Counted from the stretch's first letter, positions 12,251-26,310 are shown. The stretch is DNA of 64,000 nt from Petrosia ficiformis (GCA_947044365.1 OX345636.1:31454466-31518465); one strand, 5' to 3'. The notes: a model not told the origin generated them from the letters alone. Made by a program: numbers and translations.

Positions 12251-13899
12251 GACAGTAAATTTGATAATGTGAGTTCTATTTGCAGTAGAACAACTGCTTT
12301 AGAGCTACATGCATCAGGAAAAAGAAAGACCTTTTGATATTAATTAATAAATTTTAACAATAATTATATAATTAGTGAAATCTCTGCTTAATTAGAACAT
12401 TCCTGCACGCGCAGTTTAACCGTGCACGCCCCTGTCAAGACTTGTCGATAACTATTGTACTAGAAGAACTCAAGAACCCTGTGTAGGTCATTCTTTCCGG
12501 AACATTCTACTTTTTGTTCCTTGTTAACTTTAATCATATATATATAAAAAAAGGAGTCACACCTATATATCTGAAATCCGGACTGACTGCCTACATAACA
12601 ATTTCATACACTACCATTGTCACAATGACTTCTTGTGTTTCAGACTTTACACAATAATATAATTTATAATATTTATATATATACAAAAAGGGTCTTCTTT
12701 TAAGAAAAAAGAAGGTGTTTAATTTCGACACTAATCGAATGCAATAGAATAATAGTGTAAAAATAGTGTAGAATAGAATTGTAATACACAAGATAAAATA
12801 GTTGTGTATATTATTATGAAATAATTATTACATTATTAATACACAAGAAACATTTATAGTGGTGTACACTATTATGAAAATTATTACATTATTACACATT
12901 AAGAAAAATAGTATATTGTGAAATATTACATTAACAATAAAAATAGAGGGAATAAAATGTACAAAAACAGCAATAAACTTACAAGAAATTAAAGAAAAAT
13001 TAAAGTCTTCTGCACTGGAGTAATGGATGAGGTAGACTGGAACTGGAGACTGGATAAGTGGAAAGACATATATCTATAATTATAATTATATAATTATACT
13101 TTGTCAAAACTGAGCCAACAAAGGTTAAATAATTTTAATATGGGAAAGCTTCATGATCCAATTATAATATCTGTGTACAAGTTAGTTAGATATAGAGATT
13201 ATGTGCATGACGATATTATACAAACTTTTAATGAATTCGTTTCACATCCTTATTGTATATAAAAAAAATATATATATAATTATAATATTATATAATATAC
13301 ATAATATATATATATTTATATATATACCACTATTCTTTTGTGTATTAATAACACTATTCTATTCTACACTATTTTTATACTATTATTCTATGGCAGGGCG
13401 GGGGATTAGTGTCAAAATTAAACATCTTTTTTTCTTAGAAGAAGACTTTTTTTTGTGAATATAATATTATAAAATGCTTTTACAATTATTGTGTAAAGTC
13501 TGAAACACGAGAAGAAGTCATTGTGACAATAGTAGTGTTTATGTATTGAACTAAACAAAAATTATTTTGGAGTCAGTCAGTCAGTCAATTTCAGATATAT
13601 AGGTGTGACTGCTTTTACATATAGTGCTACAATAATGATTAAAGTTAACAAGTAACAAAAAGTAGAATGTTCTGGAAAGAATGACCTACATTAGGGTTCT
13701 TCTTAGTCAATTTGACAGGAGCGTGCACCGTTAAACTGCACGTGCAGGAATGTTCTAATTAATGTTTTTTCAGCCAATCAGAGATTTCACTGCTCACAAT
13801 TATTAAAATAATTTAATTGTTCTTTCTTTTCTTGATGCATGTAGCTCTAAAGCAGTTGTTCTACTGCAAATAGAACTCACATTATCAAATTTACTGTCT
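12251..13899. mobile_element. Foldback/MITE-like element with ~540-bp inverted arms
   Basis: The left arm (about 12251-12791) is the imperfect reverse complement of the right arm (about 13339-13899). The outer ends read agacagtaaatttgataatg and cattatcaaatttactgtct. Shared internal marks are the gttctatttgcagtagaac block and the gaatgttctaatt/aattagaacattc block. The loop of ~550 bp is AT-rich. Pieces of the arms recur at 15120-15175 and 40318-40370 (gttctatttgcagtagaa) and at 26400-26800, so this is a family. No transposase was seen, so it is non-autonomous. Confidence 0.8.
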
Positions 13900-14499
13900 T
13901 ACAATAAATCTGTTCATGTGTTTCATTCGTACGTAGCAACATTTTTTCATCAACCCCTGACAGATCTGGGCATCAATCTCGTGACAGATCTGGGCATCTG
14001 ATAAAAACTATGAGTTTGTATTGATGAATTTGGAATAATTATTTGCTAACTTGTTACAACAGTCATATCATTATTGTAGCTAATAACACTATATATAGAA
14101 GAAATCATACCTATAATATATCTGTAGTTATATTAGTCATGAGATGACATATATATATAATATATATTTTAAATCCAACAGAATTGGCACACTGCAGTGA
14201 GTACATGTGCTAAATAATGACATGTCTCTCAGTCATATATAGCGATACAATACTCCATCCAACATAAAAAAGTGTATATATAATACTTGTAATTAATTAT
14301 AATTATAAATAATAGTATAATAATAATTATTGTTATTATACACAGTAATGATGTGAAAAGAATTCATCTGTTCACCATCACATGATCTCTATATCTAAGC
14401 AGGAACCCATAAGAAACTTAACTTGAACACAGAGAGCTGGATTATGAAACTTTCCTTGATCTTTATATAATTGTTGTTGAATCAGTTTTGACAAATTAT
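13900..14499. other. AT-rich spacer
   Basis: It contains a short direct repeat (gacagatctgggcatc twice near 13965-13998) and AT-rich tracts. No gene seen. Confidence 0.5.
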
Positions 14500-15420
14500 A
14501 TATATATATATACATAATTATATATAACATATATCTCCACTATCAATTACATATTGTTCTTCCATGGCTATATATCAAGCTCACCTTTATCAATTACACT
14601 GTCTTTCTAACTAATACTAACATTGACTCGAAACATGCAAAATATATTTCTATACTGATGATAGACCTGGATTGTAAAGCCTTCCCATGCATACTGTAGC
14701 AGACACACTTCAACATTTTCAAATTTGTCGACTCAGTTTAGTGTATCTCCATTTGCAATCATCAACAGCTCAGTTACACCAGTTTAATAGCTTCAGTCTT
14801 CTGTTGTTGTTCGTCGTCCAACCATTCAACTGACTTCTTGACATTGACTTGAGCCATGCAAAATACATCTCTCTGTGTGTCTATACTAAGTACTGAATGG
14901 CCAAAACTACTATATAGCTCTCAGTTTAAATATTAAATGGTCACAGTCAGTTCTGTGTAGTCTTCAAAACGATATCCTATCTCTAGCAAAACAGCTTCGC
15001 GGTCATTGAAAGTATCTTACTATGTGACCCACATGCAGTAAAACTGTTATTACCAAACTAAAAGTGACACCAGCCTCAAAATACATCACAAGATTCGCTG
15101 TGAGACGATACATTTGATGCTACAAGTTCTATTTGCAGTAGAAAAACAGCTTTAGAGTTATCAGGAAGAAAAGAAAAAAAGCACAGAAAGAAACAAAAGG
15201 CGGGAATGAAGAATGGAAATATTTGAGTAAAGTTGATTGGCTAAAACGATTAAAATGAAAGGCGGGAAAATATAGTATAAAAAGGGGTGCATCTCAAGCA
15301 TGCAACATTAGTGGCTCAAGGAGCCGAAGAGGAAAAGCTGGAGAAAAAGTAGATCAATACTGCGCAAGACCAAGAAGAAGTGTATGGATGGATCAAGACT
15401 GCAAGCCCAAGAAGTGGATA
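14500..15420 (+). mobile_element. Left module of 100-bp-satellite element, copy A
   Basis: This sequence matches 39685-40600 over its length, for example catatatctccacta, gactcgaaacatgcaaaata and cagcttcgcggtcattgaaa. In both places it leads directly into the 100-bp tandem array. It includes the gttctatttgcagtagaa block shared with the foldback arms. No ORF of note. Confidence 0.8.
15230..15310 (+). promoter_or_regulatory. Promoter-like CCAAT and TATA boxes ahead of the satellite
   Basis: An inverted CCAAT (gattggct, about 15234) is followed by tatagtataaaaagggg with a TATA-like tataaaa near 15275. About 30 bp further on is atctcaagcatgcaacatta. The same layout is kept at 40430-40500 in copy B, although the TATA-like box there is tatagaaa. 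Transcription of the array is inferred only. Confidence 0.4.
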
Positions 15421-18400
15421 GATGGATCAAGATTAAAGAAACCAAGACGCAAGAAGCAATCATTATACCGATGCCCAGGTTGGGGACACCCAAGGTCTCT
15501 TCAAATCTTTGAGGTGCATAGATGGAGCAAGATTAATGAAAGCAAGACCCAAGAAGCAATCGGTATACCGATGCCCAGGTTGGGGACACCGAAGGTCTCT
15601 TCAAGTCACTGAAGTGGATAGTTGGATCATAATTAAAGAAAGCAAGACCCAGAAACAATCACTATGCCGATGCCCAGGTTGGGGATGCTGAAAGTCTTTT
15701 CAAGTCACTAATATGGTCTAGATGAAAGAAAGCAAGAACCTAGAAGCAAACACTATACAAATGCCCAGTTTGTGGAGGCCGAAGGTCTCTTCAAGTCAGC
15801 AAGAACCTAGAAGCAAACACTATACAGATGCCCAGTTTGTGGAGGCCGAATGTCTCTTCAAGTCAATAAAGTGGATAGATGGATCAAGATTAAACAAAGC
15901 AAGACCCAAGAAGCAATCACTATACAGAAGCCCAGGTTTGGGATGCTGAAGGTATCTTCAAGTCACTATAATGATCTAGAAGAAAGAAAGCAAGATCATA
16001 ATTAAAGAAAGCAAGACCCAGAAACAATCACTATACCGATGCCCAGGTTGGGGATGCTGAAGGTCTCTTCAAGTCACTAAATTGAATGGATGGATCCAGA
16101 TTAAAAAACGCAAGACACAAGAAGGAATCACTATAGCAATTACCAGGTTGACGATGCTGAAGGTCTCTTTAAATCACTAAAGTTGATAGTTGGATCATAA
16201 TTAAAGAAAGCAAGACCGAATAAGCAATCACCATGTAGATGCCCAGGTTGGGGATGCCGAAGGTCTCTTCAAGCCACTAAAGTGGATAGATGGATCAAGA
16301 TTAAAGAAAGCAATACCCAAGAAACAATCACTATACAGATGCCCAGTTTGGTGACGCTGAATGTCTCTTCAAGTCACTAAAGTGGATAGATGGATCAAGA
16401 TTAAAGAAAGCAAGAGCATAGAAGCACTCACTATACTGCTGCCCTGGTTGGGAACACCGAAGGTCTCTTCAAGTCACTGAAGTTGATAGTTGGATCATAA
16501 TTAAAGAAAGCAAGACACAGAAACAATCCCTATACAGATGCCCAAGTTAAGGATGCCGAAGGTCTCTTCCAAGTCACTAAAGTGGATAGATGGATCAAGG
16601 TTAAAGAAAGCAAGACCCAGAAACAATCACTATACTGATGCCCAAGTTGAGGAAGACCCAAGAAGCAATCACTAAATCCTGATGACCAGATTGGGGATGC
16701 TGAAGGTATCTTCAAGTCACTAAAATGGTCTAGATGAAAGAAATCAAGATCATAATGAAGGAAAGCAAGATCCAGAAACAATCACTATACCGATGCCCAG
16801 GTTGGGGATGCTGAAAGTCTCTTTAAGTCACTAAAGTGGATAGATGGATCAAGATTAAAGACAGCAAGAGCCTAAAAGCAATTACTATACCGATACCCAG
16901 GTTGGGAATGCCGAAGGTCTCTTCAAATCACTATAGTGGATAGATGGATGAAGATGAATGAAAGCAAGACCCTAGAAGCAATCACCATATAGATGCCCAG
17001 GTTGGGGATGCCGAAGGTCTCTTCAATTCACTAAAATGTTCAAGAATAAAGACTATACCGATACCCAGGTTGAGGATGCCGAAGGTCTCTTCAAGTCAAT
17101 AAAGTGGATAGATGGATCAAGATTAAAGAAAGCAAGAGCCTAGAAGCAATCACTATACTGCTGCCCAGGTTGGGAACACCGAAGGTCTCTTCAAGTCACT
17201 GAAGTTGATAGTTGGATCATAATTAAAGAAAGGAAGACACAGAAACAATTACTATACAGATGCCCAAGTTGAGAATGCCGAAGGTCTCTTCAAATCACTA
17301 TAGTAGATAGATGGATCAAGATTAAAGAAAGCATGACCCAAGAAGCAATCACCATACAGATGCCCAGGTTGGGGATGCTGAAGGTCTCTTCCAGTCACTA
17401 AAATGATCTAGATGAAAGAAAGCAAGATCATAATTAAAGAAAGCAAGACCCATGATCAATCACCATATAGACGCCCAGATTGGTGATGCCGAAGGTCTCT
17501 TCAATTCACTAAAGAGGATAGATGGATCAAGATTTAAAGAAAGCAAGACTCAAGAAGCAATCACTATACCGATACCCAGGTTGGGGATGCCGAAGGTCAC
17601 TTCAAGTCACTAAAGAGGATAGATGGATCAAGATTAAAGAAAGCAAGACCCAAGAAGCAATCACTATATACTGTTGCCCAGGTTGGGGATGCTGAAAGTC
17701 TCTTCAAGTCACTATTATGGTCTAGATGAAAGAAAGCAAGACCCTAGAAGCAAACACTATACAGATACCCAGTTTGTGGATGCCGAAGTTCTCTTGAAGT
17801 CACTAAAGTGGATAGATGGATCAAGATTAAACAAAGCAAGACCCAAGAAGCAATCACTATACAGATGCCGAAGTTGGGGATGCTGAAGGTCTCTTCAAGT
17901 CGCTAAAATGATCTAGATGAAAGAAAGCAAGATCATAATTAAAGAAAGCAAGACCCAAGAAGCAATCACCATATAGCAGCCCAGGTTGGGTATGCCGAAG
18001 GTCTCTTCAAGTCAATAAAGTGGATAGATAGATCAAGATTAAAGAAAGCAAGACCCAAGAAGCAATCACTGTACCGATGCCCAGGTTGAGGAGAAAGAGG
18101 ATCTCTTCAAGTCATTAAAATGGATGAATGGATGGATCAAGATTAATGAAAGCAAGACGAAAGAAGCAATCACTAAACCGATCCCCAGTTTTGTGATGCT
18201 GAATGTCTCTTCAAGTCGCTAAAGTGGATAGATAGATCAAGATTAACAAAACCAAGACGCAATTCAAGAAGGAAACACTATACTGATGCCCAGGTTGGGG
18301 ACGCCTTTAAGTCACTAAAGTGGATAGATGGATCATAATTAAAGAAAGCATGACCCAAGAAACAATCACTATACCGATGCCCAGTTTGGTGATGCTGAAT

Positions 18401-21400
18401 GTCTCTTCAAGTCACTAAAATGGATGGATGGATCAAGATTAAAGAAAGCACGACCCAAGAAGCAATCACTATACAGATGCCCAGTTTGGTGACGCTGAAT
18501 GTCTCTTCAAGTCACTAAAGTGGATAGATGGATCAAGATTAAAGAAAGCAAGACCCAAGAAGCAATCACTATACAGTTGCCCAGATTGGGGATGCCGAAG
18601 ATCTCTTCAAGTCTCTAAAGTGGATAGATGAATCAAGATTAAAAAAAGCAAGAGCCTAGAAACAATCACTATACAGACGCCCAGATTGGGGATGCCGAAG
18701 GTCTCTTTAATTCACTAAAATGTTCAAGAATTAAGACTATACAGATGCCCAGGTTGGGGACACCGAAGGTCTCTTCAAGTCACTGAAGTTGATAGTAGGA
18801 TCATAATTAAAGAAAGCAAGACCCAGAAACAATCACTATACAGATGCCCAGGTTGGGGATGCTGAAAGTCTCTTCAAGTCACTATTATGGTCTAGATGAA
18901 AGAAAGCAAGACCCTAGAAGCAAACACTATACAGATGCCCAGGTTGGGGATGCCCAGGTTGGGGATGCTGAAGGTCTCTTCAATTCACTAAAGAGGATAG
19001 ATGGATCAAGATTTAAAGAAAGCAAGACTCAAGAAGCAATCACTATACCGATACCCAGGTTGGGGATGCCGAAGGTCACTTCAAGTCACTAAAGAGGATA
19101 GATGGATCAAGATTAAAGAAAGCAAGACCCAAGAAGCAATCACTATATACTGTTGCCCAGGTTGGGGATGCTGAAAGTCTCTTCAAGTCACTATTATGGT
19201 CTAGATGAAAGAAAGCAAGACCCTAGAAGCAAACACTATACAGATACCCAGTTTGTGGATGCCGAAGTTCTCTTGAAGTCACTAAAGTGGATAGATGGAT
19301 CAAGATTAAACAAAGCAAGACCCAAGAAGCAATCACTATACAGATGCCGAAGTTGGGGATGCTGAAGGTCTCTTCAAGTCGCTAAAATGATCTAGATGAA
19401 AGAAAGCAAGATCATAATTAAAGAAAGCAAGACCCAAGAAGCAATCACCATATAGCAGCCCAGGTTGGGTATGCCGAAGGTCTCTTCAAGTCAATAAAGT
19501 GGATAGATAGATCAAGATTAAAGAAAGCAAGACCCAAGAAGCAATCACTGTACCGATGCCCAGGTTGAGGAGAAAGAGGATCTCTTCAAGTCATTAAAAT
19601 GGATGAATGGATGGATCAAGATTAATGAAAGCAAGACGAAAGAAGCAATCACTAAACCGATCCCCAGTTTTGTGATGCTGAATGTCTCTTCAAGTCGCTA
19701 AAGTGGATAGATAGATCAAGATTAACAAAACCAAGACGCAATTCAAGAAGGAAACACTATACTGATGCCCAGGTTGGGGATGCCCAGGTTGGGGATGCTG
19801 AAGGTCTCTTGAAGTCACTAAAGTGGATAGATGGATCAAGATTAAAGAAACCAAGACCCAGAAACAATCACTATACAGATGCCCAGGTTGGGGATGCTGA
19901 AAGTCTCTTCAAGTCACTATTATGGTCTAGATGAAAGAAAGCAAGACCCTAGAAGCAAACACTATACCGATACCCAGGTTGGGGATCCCGAAGGTCTCTT
20001 CAAGTCACTAAAGAGGATAGATGGATCAAGATTTAAAGAAAGCAAGACCCAAGAAGCAATCACTATACCGATACCCAGGTTGGGTATGCCGAAGGTCTCT
20101 TCAAGTCACTAAAGTGGATAGATGGATCAAGATTAAACAAAGCAAGACCCAAGAAGCAATCACTATACAGATGCCCAGGTTGGGGATGCCGAAGGTCTCT
20201 TGAAGTCATTAAAGTAGATGGATAGATGGATCAAGATTAAAGAAAGCAACATCCTAGAAGCAATCACTATAAAGATGCCCAGGTTGGGGACACCGAAGGT
20301 CACTTCAAGTCACTAAAGTGGATAGATGGATCAAGATTAAAGAAAGCAAGACCCTAGAAGATAACACTAAACAGATGGTCCAGTTTGTGGATGCCGTAGG
20401 TCTCTTCAAGTCACTAAAGTGGATAGATGGATAAAGATTAAAGAAAGACAGAGCCTAGAAGCAATCACTATACTGATACCCAGGTTGGTGACACCGAAGG
20501 TCTCTTCAAGTCACTAAAGTGGATAGATGGATAAAGATTAAAGAAAGCAAGAGCCTAGAAGCAATCACTATACTGATACCCAGGTTGGGGACACCGAAGG
20601 TCTCTTCAAGTCACTGAAGTTGATAGTTGGATCATAATTAAAGAAAGCAAGACCCAGAAACAATCACTATACCGATGCGCAAGTTGAGGATGCCGAAGGT
20701 CTCTTCAAGTCACTAAAGTGGATAGATGGATCATAATTAAAGAAAGCAAGAGCCTAGAAGCAATCACTATACTGATGCCCAGGTTGGGGACACCGAAGAT
20801 CTCTTCAAGGCACTGAAGTTGATAGTTGGATCATAATTAAAGAAAGCAAGACCCAATAAGCAATCACCATACAGATGCCCAGAATTGTGATGCCGAAGGT
20901 CTCTTCAATTCACTAAAATGTTCAAGAATAAAGACTATTCCGATGCCCACGTTGGGGATGCCGAAGGTCTCTTCAAATCAGTAAAGTGGATAGATGGATC
21001 AAGATTAAAGAAAGCAAGACGCAAGAAACAATCACTATACCGATGCCCAGGTTGAGGACACCGAAGAGTGCAAGCCCAAGAAGTGGATAGATGGATCAAG
21101 ATTAAAGAAAGCAAGACCCAAGAAGTTATCACTATACAGATGCCCAGGTTTGGGACACCGAAGGTCTCTTCAAGTCACTGAAGTGGATAGATGGAGCAAG
21201 ATTAATGAAAGCAACACCCAAGAAGCAATCATTATACTGATGCCCAGGTTGTGGACACTGAAGGTCTCTTCAAATCACTAAAGTGATGGATCAAGATTAA
21301 AGGATGCAAGACCCAAGAAGCAATCAGTATACCGATGCAAAGGATGGGGACACCGAAGGTCTCTTCAAGTCACTGAAGTGGATAGTTGGATCATAATTAA

Positions 21401-24400
21401 AGAAAGCAAGAGCCTAGAAGCAATCACTATACTGATGCCCAGGTTGGGAACACCGAAGGTCTATTCAAGTCACTGAAGTTGATAGTTGGATAATAATTAA
21501 AGACAGCAAGACCCAGAAACAATCACTATATCGATGCCCAGGTTGGGGATGCTGAAAGTCTCTTCAAGTCACTATAATGATCTAGATGAAAGAAAACAAG
21601 ATTATAATTAAAGAAAGCAAGACCCAGAAACAATCACTATACCAATGCCCAGGTTGGGGATGCTGAAAGTCTCTTCAAGTCACTAAAACGAATAGATGGA
21701 TCAAGATTAAAAACCGCAAAACCCAAGAAGGAATCACTATACCAATGCCCAGGTTGAGGATGCTGAAAGTCTCTTTAAGTCACTAAAGTGGAAAGATGGA
21801 TCAAGATTAAAGAAAGCAAGACCCTAGAAGATAACACTAAACAGATGGCCCAGTTTGTGGATGCTGAAGCTCTCTTCAAGTCACTATAGGGGATAGATGC
21901 ATCAAGATTAAAGAAAGCAAGACCCAAGAAGCAATCAATATACCGATGCCCACTTTGGTGATGCCGAAGGTCTTCAAGTCACTAAAGTGGATAGATGGAT
22001 CAAGATTAAACAAAGCAAGACTCAAAAAGCAATCACAATACAGATGCCCAGGTTGCGGATGCCGAAGATCTCTTCAAGTCATTAAAGTGGATAAATGGAT
22101 CAAGATTAAAGAAAGCAAGACCCAAGAAGTTATCACTATACAGATGCCGAGGTTGGGGATGCCGAAGGTTTCTTCAACTCACTATAGTGGATAGTTGGAT
22201 GAAGATGAATGAAAGCAAGAGCCAAGAAGCAATCACCATACAGCTGCCCAGGTTGGGGATGCCGAAGGTCCATAATTAAAGAAAGCAAGACCCAGAAACA
22301 ATCACACCGATACCCAGGTTGGGGATGCTGAAAGTCTCTTCAAGTCACTAATATGGTGTCGATGAAAGAAATCAAGACCCTAGAAGCAAACACTATACAG
22401 ATGCCCAGTTTGTGGAGGCCGAAGGTCTCGATGCCCAGGTTGGGGATACTGAAGGTCTCTTCAATTCACTAAAATGTTCAAGAATAAAGACTATACAGAT
22501 GCCCAGGTTGGTGATGCCGAAGATCTTCAAGTCACTAAAGTGAATAGATGGATCGAGATTAAACAAAGCAAGAGTCAAGAAGCTATCACAATACAGATGC
22601 CCAGGTTGGGGATTCTGAAGGTCTCTTCAAGTCACTAAAATGATCTAGATGAAAGAAAGCAAGATCATAATTAAAGAAAGCAAGACCCAATAAGCAATCA
22701 CCATATAGATGCCCAGGTTGGGGATGCCGAAGGTCTCTTCGAAGTCAATAAAGTGGATAGATAGATCAAGATTAAAGAAAGGAAGACCCAAGAATCAATC
22801 ACTATACAGACGCCCAGTTTGGTGATGCCGAAGGTCTCTTCAATTCACTAAAATGTTCAAGAATAAAGACTATACAGATGCCCAGGTTGGTGATGCCGAA
22901 GATCTTCAAGTCACTAAAGTGGATAGATGGATCGAGATTAAACAAAGCAAGAGCCAAGAAGCTATCACAATACAGATGCCCAGGTTGGGGATTCTGAAGG
23001 TCTCTTCAAGTCACTAAAATGATCTAGATGAAAGAAAGCAAGATCATAATTAAAGAAAGCAAGACCCAAGAAGCAATCACCATATTGATGCCCAGGTTGG
23101 GGATGCCGAAGGTCTCTTCAAGTTAACAAATTAAAGTGGATAGATGGATCAAGATTAAAGAAAGCAAGAGCCTAGAAGCAATTACTATACTGATGCCCAG
23201 TTGGGTGATGCCGAAATCTCTTCAAGTCACTGAAGTTGATGGTTGGATCATAACTAAAGAAAGCAAGACCCAATAAGCAATCACCATATAGATGCCCAGG
23301 TTGGGGATGCCGAAGGTCTCTTCAAGTCACTAAAGTGGATAGATGGATCAAGATTAAAGAAAGCAAGAGCCTAGAAGTATTCACTATACTGATGCCCAGG
23401 TTGGGGATGCCGAAGGTCTCTTCAAGTCACTATAGTGGATAGATGGATGAAGATGAATGAAAGCAAGACCCAAGAAGCAATCACCATGCAGATGCCCAGG
23501 TTGGGGATGCCGAAGGTCCATAATTAAAGAAAGCAAGACCTAGAAACAATCACTATACCGATGCCCAGTTTGGGGATGCTGAAAGTCTTTTCAAGTCACT
23601 AATATGGTCTAGATGAAAGAAAGCAAGACCCTAGAAGCAAACACTACACAGATGGCCCAGTTTGTGGATGCCGAAGCTCTCTTCAAGTCATTATAGGGGA
23701 TAGATGCATCAAGATTAAAGAAAGCAAGACCCAAGAAGCAATCACTATACTCTGATGCCCAGGTTGGGGACACCGAAGGTCTCTTCCAGTCACTGAAGTT
23801 GATAGATGGATCAAGACTAAAGATAGTTAAGAGCCTAAAAGCAATCACTATACTGATGCCCAGGTTGGGGACACCGAAGGTCTCTTCCAGTCACTGAAGT
23901 TGATAGATGGATCAAGATTAAAGAAAGCAAGACCCAGGAAGATATCACTATACTGATGCCCAGGTTGGGGATGCCGAAGGTCTCTTCAAATCACTATAGT
24001 GGATAGATGGATGAAGATGAATGAAAGCAAGACCCAAGAATCAATCACTATACAGACGCCCAGATTGGTGATGCCAAAGGTCTCTTCAATTCACTAAAAT
24101 GTTCAAGAATAAAGACTATACAGATGCCCAGGTTGGTGATGACGAAGGTCTTCAAGTCACTAAAGTGGATAGATGGATCGAGATTAAACAAAGCAAGACA
24201 CAAGAAGCAATCACTATACAGATGCCCAGGTTTGGGATGCTGAAGGTCTCTTCAAGTCACTAAAATGATCTAGATGAAAGAAAGCAAGATCGTAATTAAA
24301 GAAAGCAAGACCCAAGAAGCAATCACCATATAGATGCCCAGGTTGGGGATGCCGAAGGTCTCTTCAAGTTAATAATTGATCAAGATTAAAGAAAGCAAGA

Positions 24401-25557
24401 GCCTAGAAGCAATAACTATACCGATGCCCAGTTTTGTGATGCCGATGTCTCTTCAAGTCACTGAAGTTGATAGCTTGATCATAATTAAAGAAAGCAAGAC
24501 CCAGAAGCAATCACCATATAGATGCCCAGGTTGGGGATGCCGAAGGTCTCTTCAAGTCAATAAAGTAGATAGATAGATCAAGATTAAAGAAAGGAAGACC
24601 CAAGAATCAATCACTATACAGACGCCCAGATTGGTGATGCCGAATGTCTCTTCAACTCACTAAAATGTTCAAGAATAAAGACTATACAGATGCCCAGGTT
24701 GGGGACACCGAAGGTCTCTTCAAGTCACTAAATTGGATAGATGGATCAAGATTAAAGAAAGCAAGAGCCTAGAAGCAATCACTATACTGATGCCCGGGTT
24801 GGGGACACCGAAGGTCTCTACAAGTCACTGAAGTTGATAGTTGGATGATAATTAAAGAAAGCTAGACCCAGAAGCAATCACCATATAGATGCCCAGGTTG
24901 GGGATGCCGAAGGTCTCTTCAAGTCAATAAAGTAGATAGATAGATCAAGATTAAAGAAAGGAAGACCCAAGAATCAATCACTATACAGACGCCCAGATTG
25001 GTGATGCCGAATGTCTCTTCAACTCACTAAAATGTTCAAGAATAAAGACTATACAGATGCCCAGGTTGGGGACACCGAAGGTCTCTTCAAGTCACTAAAT
25101 TGGATAGATGGATCAAGATTAAAGAAAGCAAGAGCCTAGAAGCAATCACTATACTGATGCCCGGGTTGGGGACACCGAAGGTCTCTACAAGTCACTGAAG
25201 TTGATAGTTGGATGATAATTAAAGAAAGCTAGACCCAATAAGCAATCACCATACAGATTCCCATGTTTGGGATGCCGAAGGTCTCTTCAAGACACTAAAG
25301 TTGATAGTTGGATCAAGATTGAAAAAAGCAAGACCCAAGAAGCAGTCACCATACAAAGCAAGACCCTATTCTAGAAGCAATCACTATACAGACGCCCAGG
25401 TTGGGGATGCCGAACGTCTCTTGAAGTCATTAAAGTGGATGGATGGATCAAGATTAAAGAAAGCAAGACCCAAGAAGCAATCACTATACAGACGCCCAGG
25501 TTAAAGATGCCGAAGGTCTCTTCAAGTTACTAAAGTGGATAGATGGATCATAATTTA
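15421..25557 (+). repeat. 100-bp minisatellite array A (about 100 units)
   Basis: The unit is 100 bp: gtggatagatggatcaagat taaagaaagcaagacccaag aagcaatcactatacagatg cccaggttggggatgccgaa ggtctcttcaagtcactaaa. Units differ by substitutions and partial units. Because 100 is not a multiple of 3, the reading frame shifts at each unit, so the many short Met-led frames (MPRLGM..., WIDGSRL...) are by-products. Near-exact large blocks are repeated inside it (17521-18293 and 19000-19772; 24552 onward and 24919 onward). Confidence 0.95.
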
Positions 25558-25569
25558 AGGTTGTAGTCT

Positions 25570-26160
25570 TTTCCGTGGGCGGATGCTACTCCAATCAGTT
25601 TCTAGTCTTGCAAGCTTCTTGCTGCATACAATCTGGTTCCATTCTGTATTTTTTGGAAGCCACACCCACCCGGGGGTATAATTATTGGGCCTAAATGTTT
25701 TCACTGATAGATTATTTTCAGAAACAAACCTAAACACGCCCCACGGGTGGTGTAGGGGGCGGTGGGTGGGAAACAATGGCGGGTAACTGTAGTTGCTCTC
25801 TGAGAAAGATCGGAGTTTGATAGTGCCTAGAAAGGTAGATTTTATGGTTTCAGTGAAAAGCTACAGAATTCAGCTTTCTTCAGCCTCTTGTAACTATAAA
25901 AGTAAAATGAATTTCCAGAAAACGGCTCTATTTGTTTTCTCTAAATGCATTGCACACCATGATTGGTGGGCTTGGCTTTCTTCGTTTTGCACTTATTGCG
26001 ATTACAAAAATGGACATTTTATATATGTTTTATCAATTCCAGGACCCTATAAAGGTGATTAGAAGATATGAAGGTTGCCATTACACCAGGTTAGAGTCAT
26101 ATTATATAATATTCTATTTTGAAACTGATTGGAGTCGCATCCGCCCACTCCCTAGTACCA
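25570..26160. mobile_element. TIR element / right module of satellite element A
   Basis: Inverted termini: gtgggcggatgctactccaa followed by tcagttt at about 25577, and aaactgattggagtcgcatc followed by cgcccac at about 26121. Its right half (25806-26160) matches 41946-42278 of copy B, which also ends in cgcatctgcccactccctag. The left inverted end is missing in B. No transposase. Short ORFs do not resemble proteins. Confidence 0.7.
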
Positions 26161-26164
26161 CCTT

Positions 26165-26310
26165 AAGAAAGCAAGACGCAGAAGCGCTCACTATACAGAT
26201 GCCCAGGTGAGTTTAAAGAAAGCAAGACCCAAGAAGCAATCACTATACAGATGCCCAGGTTGGGGATGCCGAAGGTCTCTTCAAGTCACTAAAGTGGATA
26301 GTTGGATCAA
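26165..26310 (+). repeat. Stray units of the 100-bp satellite
   Basis: About one and a half units lie beyond the right terminus, suggesting insertion of the TIR module within or beside the array. Confidence 0.8.

Noticed and set aside
15388..25504. Many similar short proteins (MPRLGM, WIDGSRL, KKQSLYRCPGW motifs)
   Set aside because: They are translations of the 100-bp satellite unit. As 100 is not divisible by 3 the frame shifts each unit and no long ORF forms.
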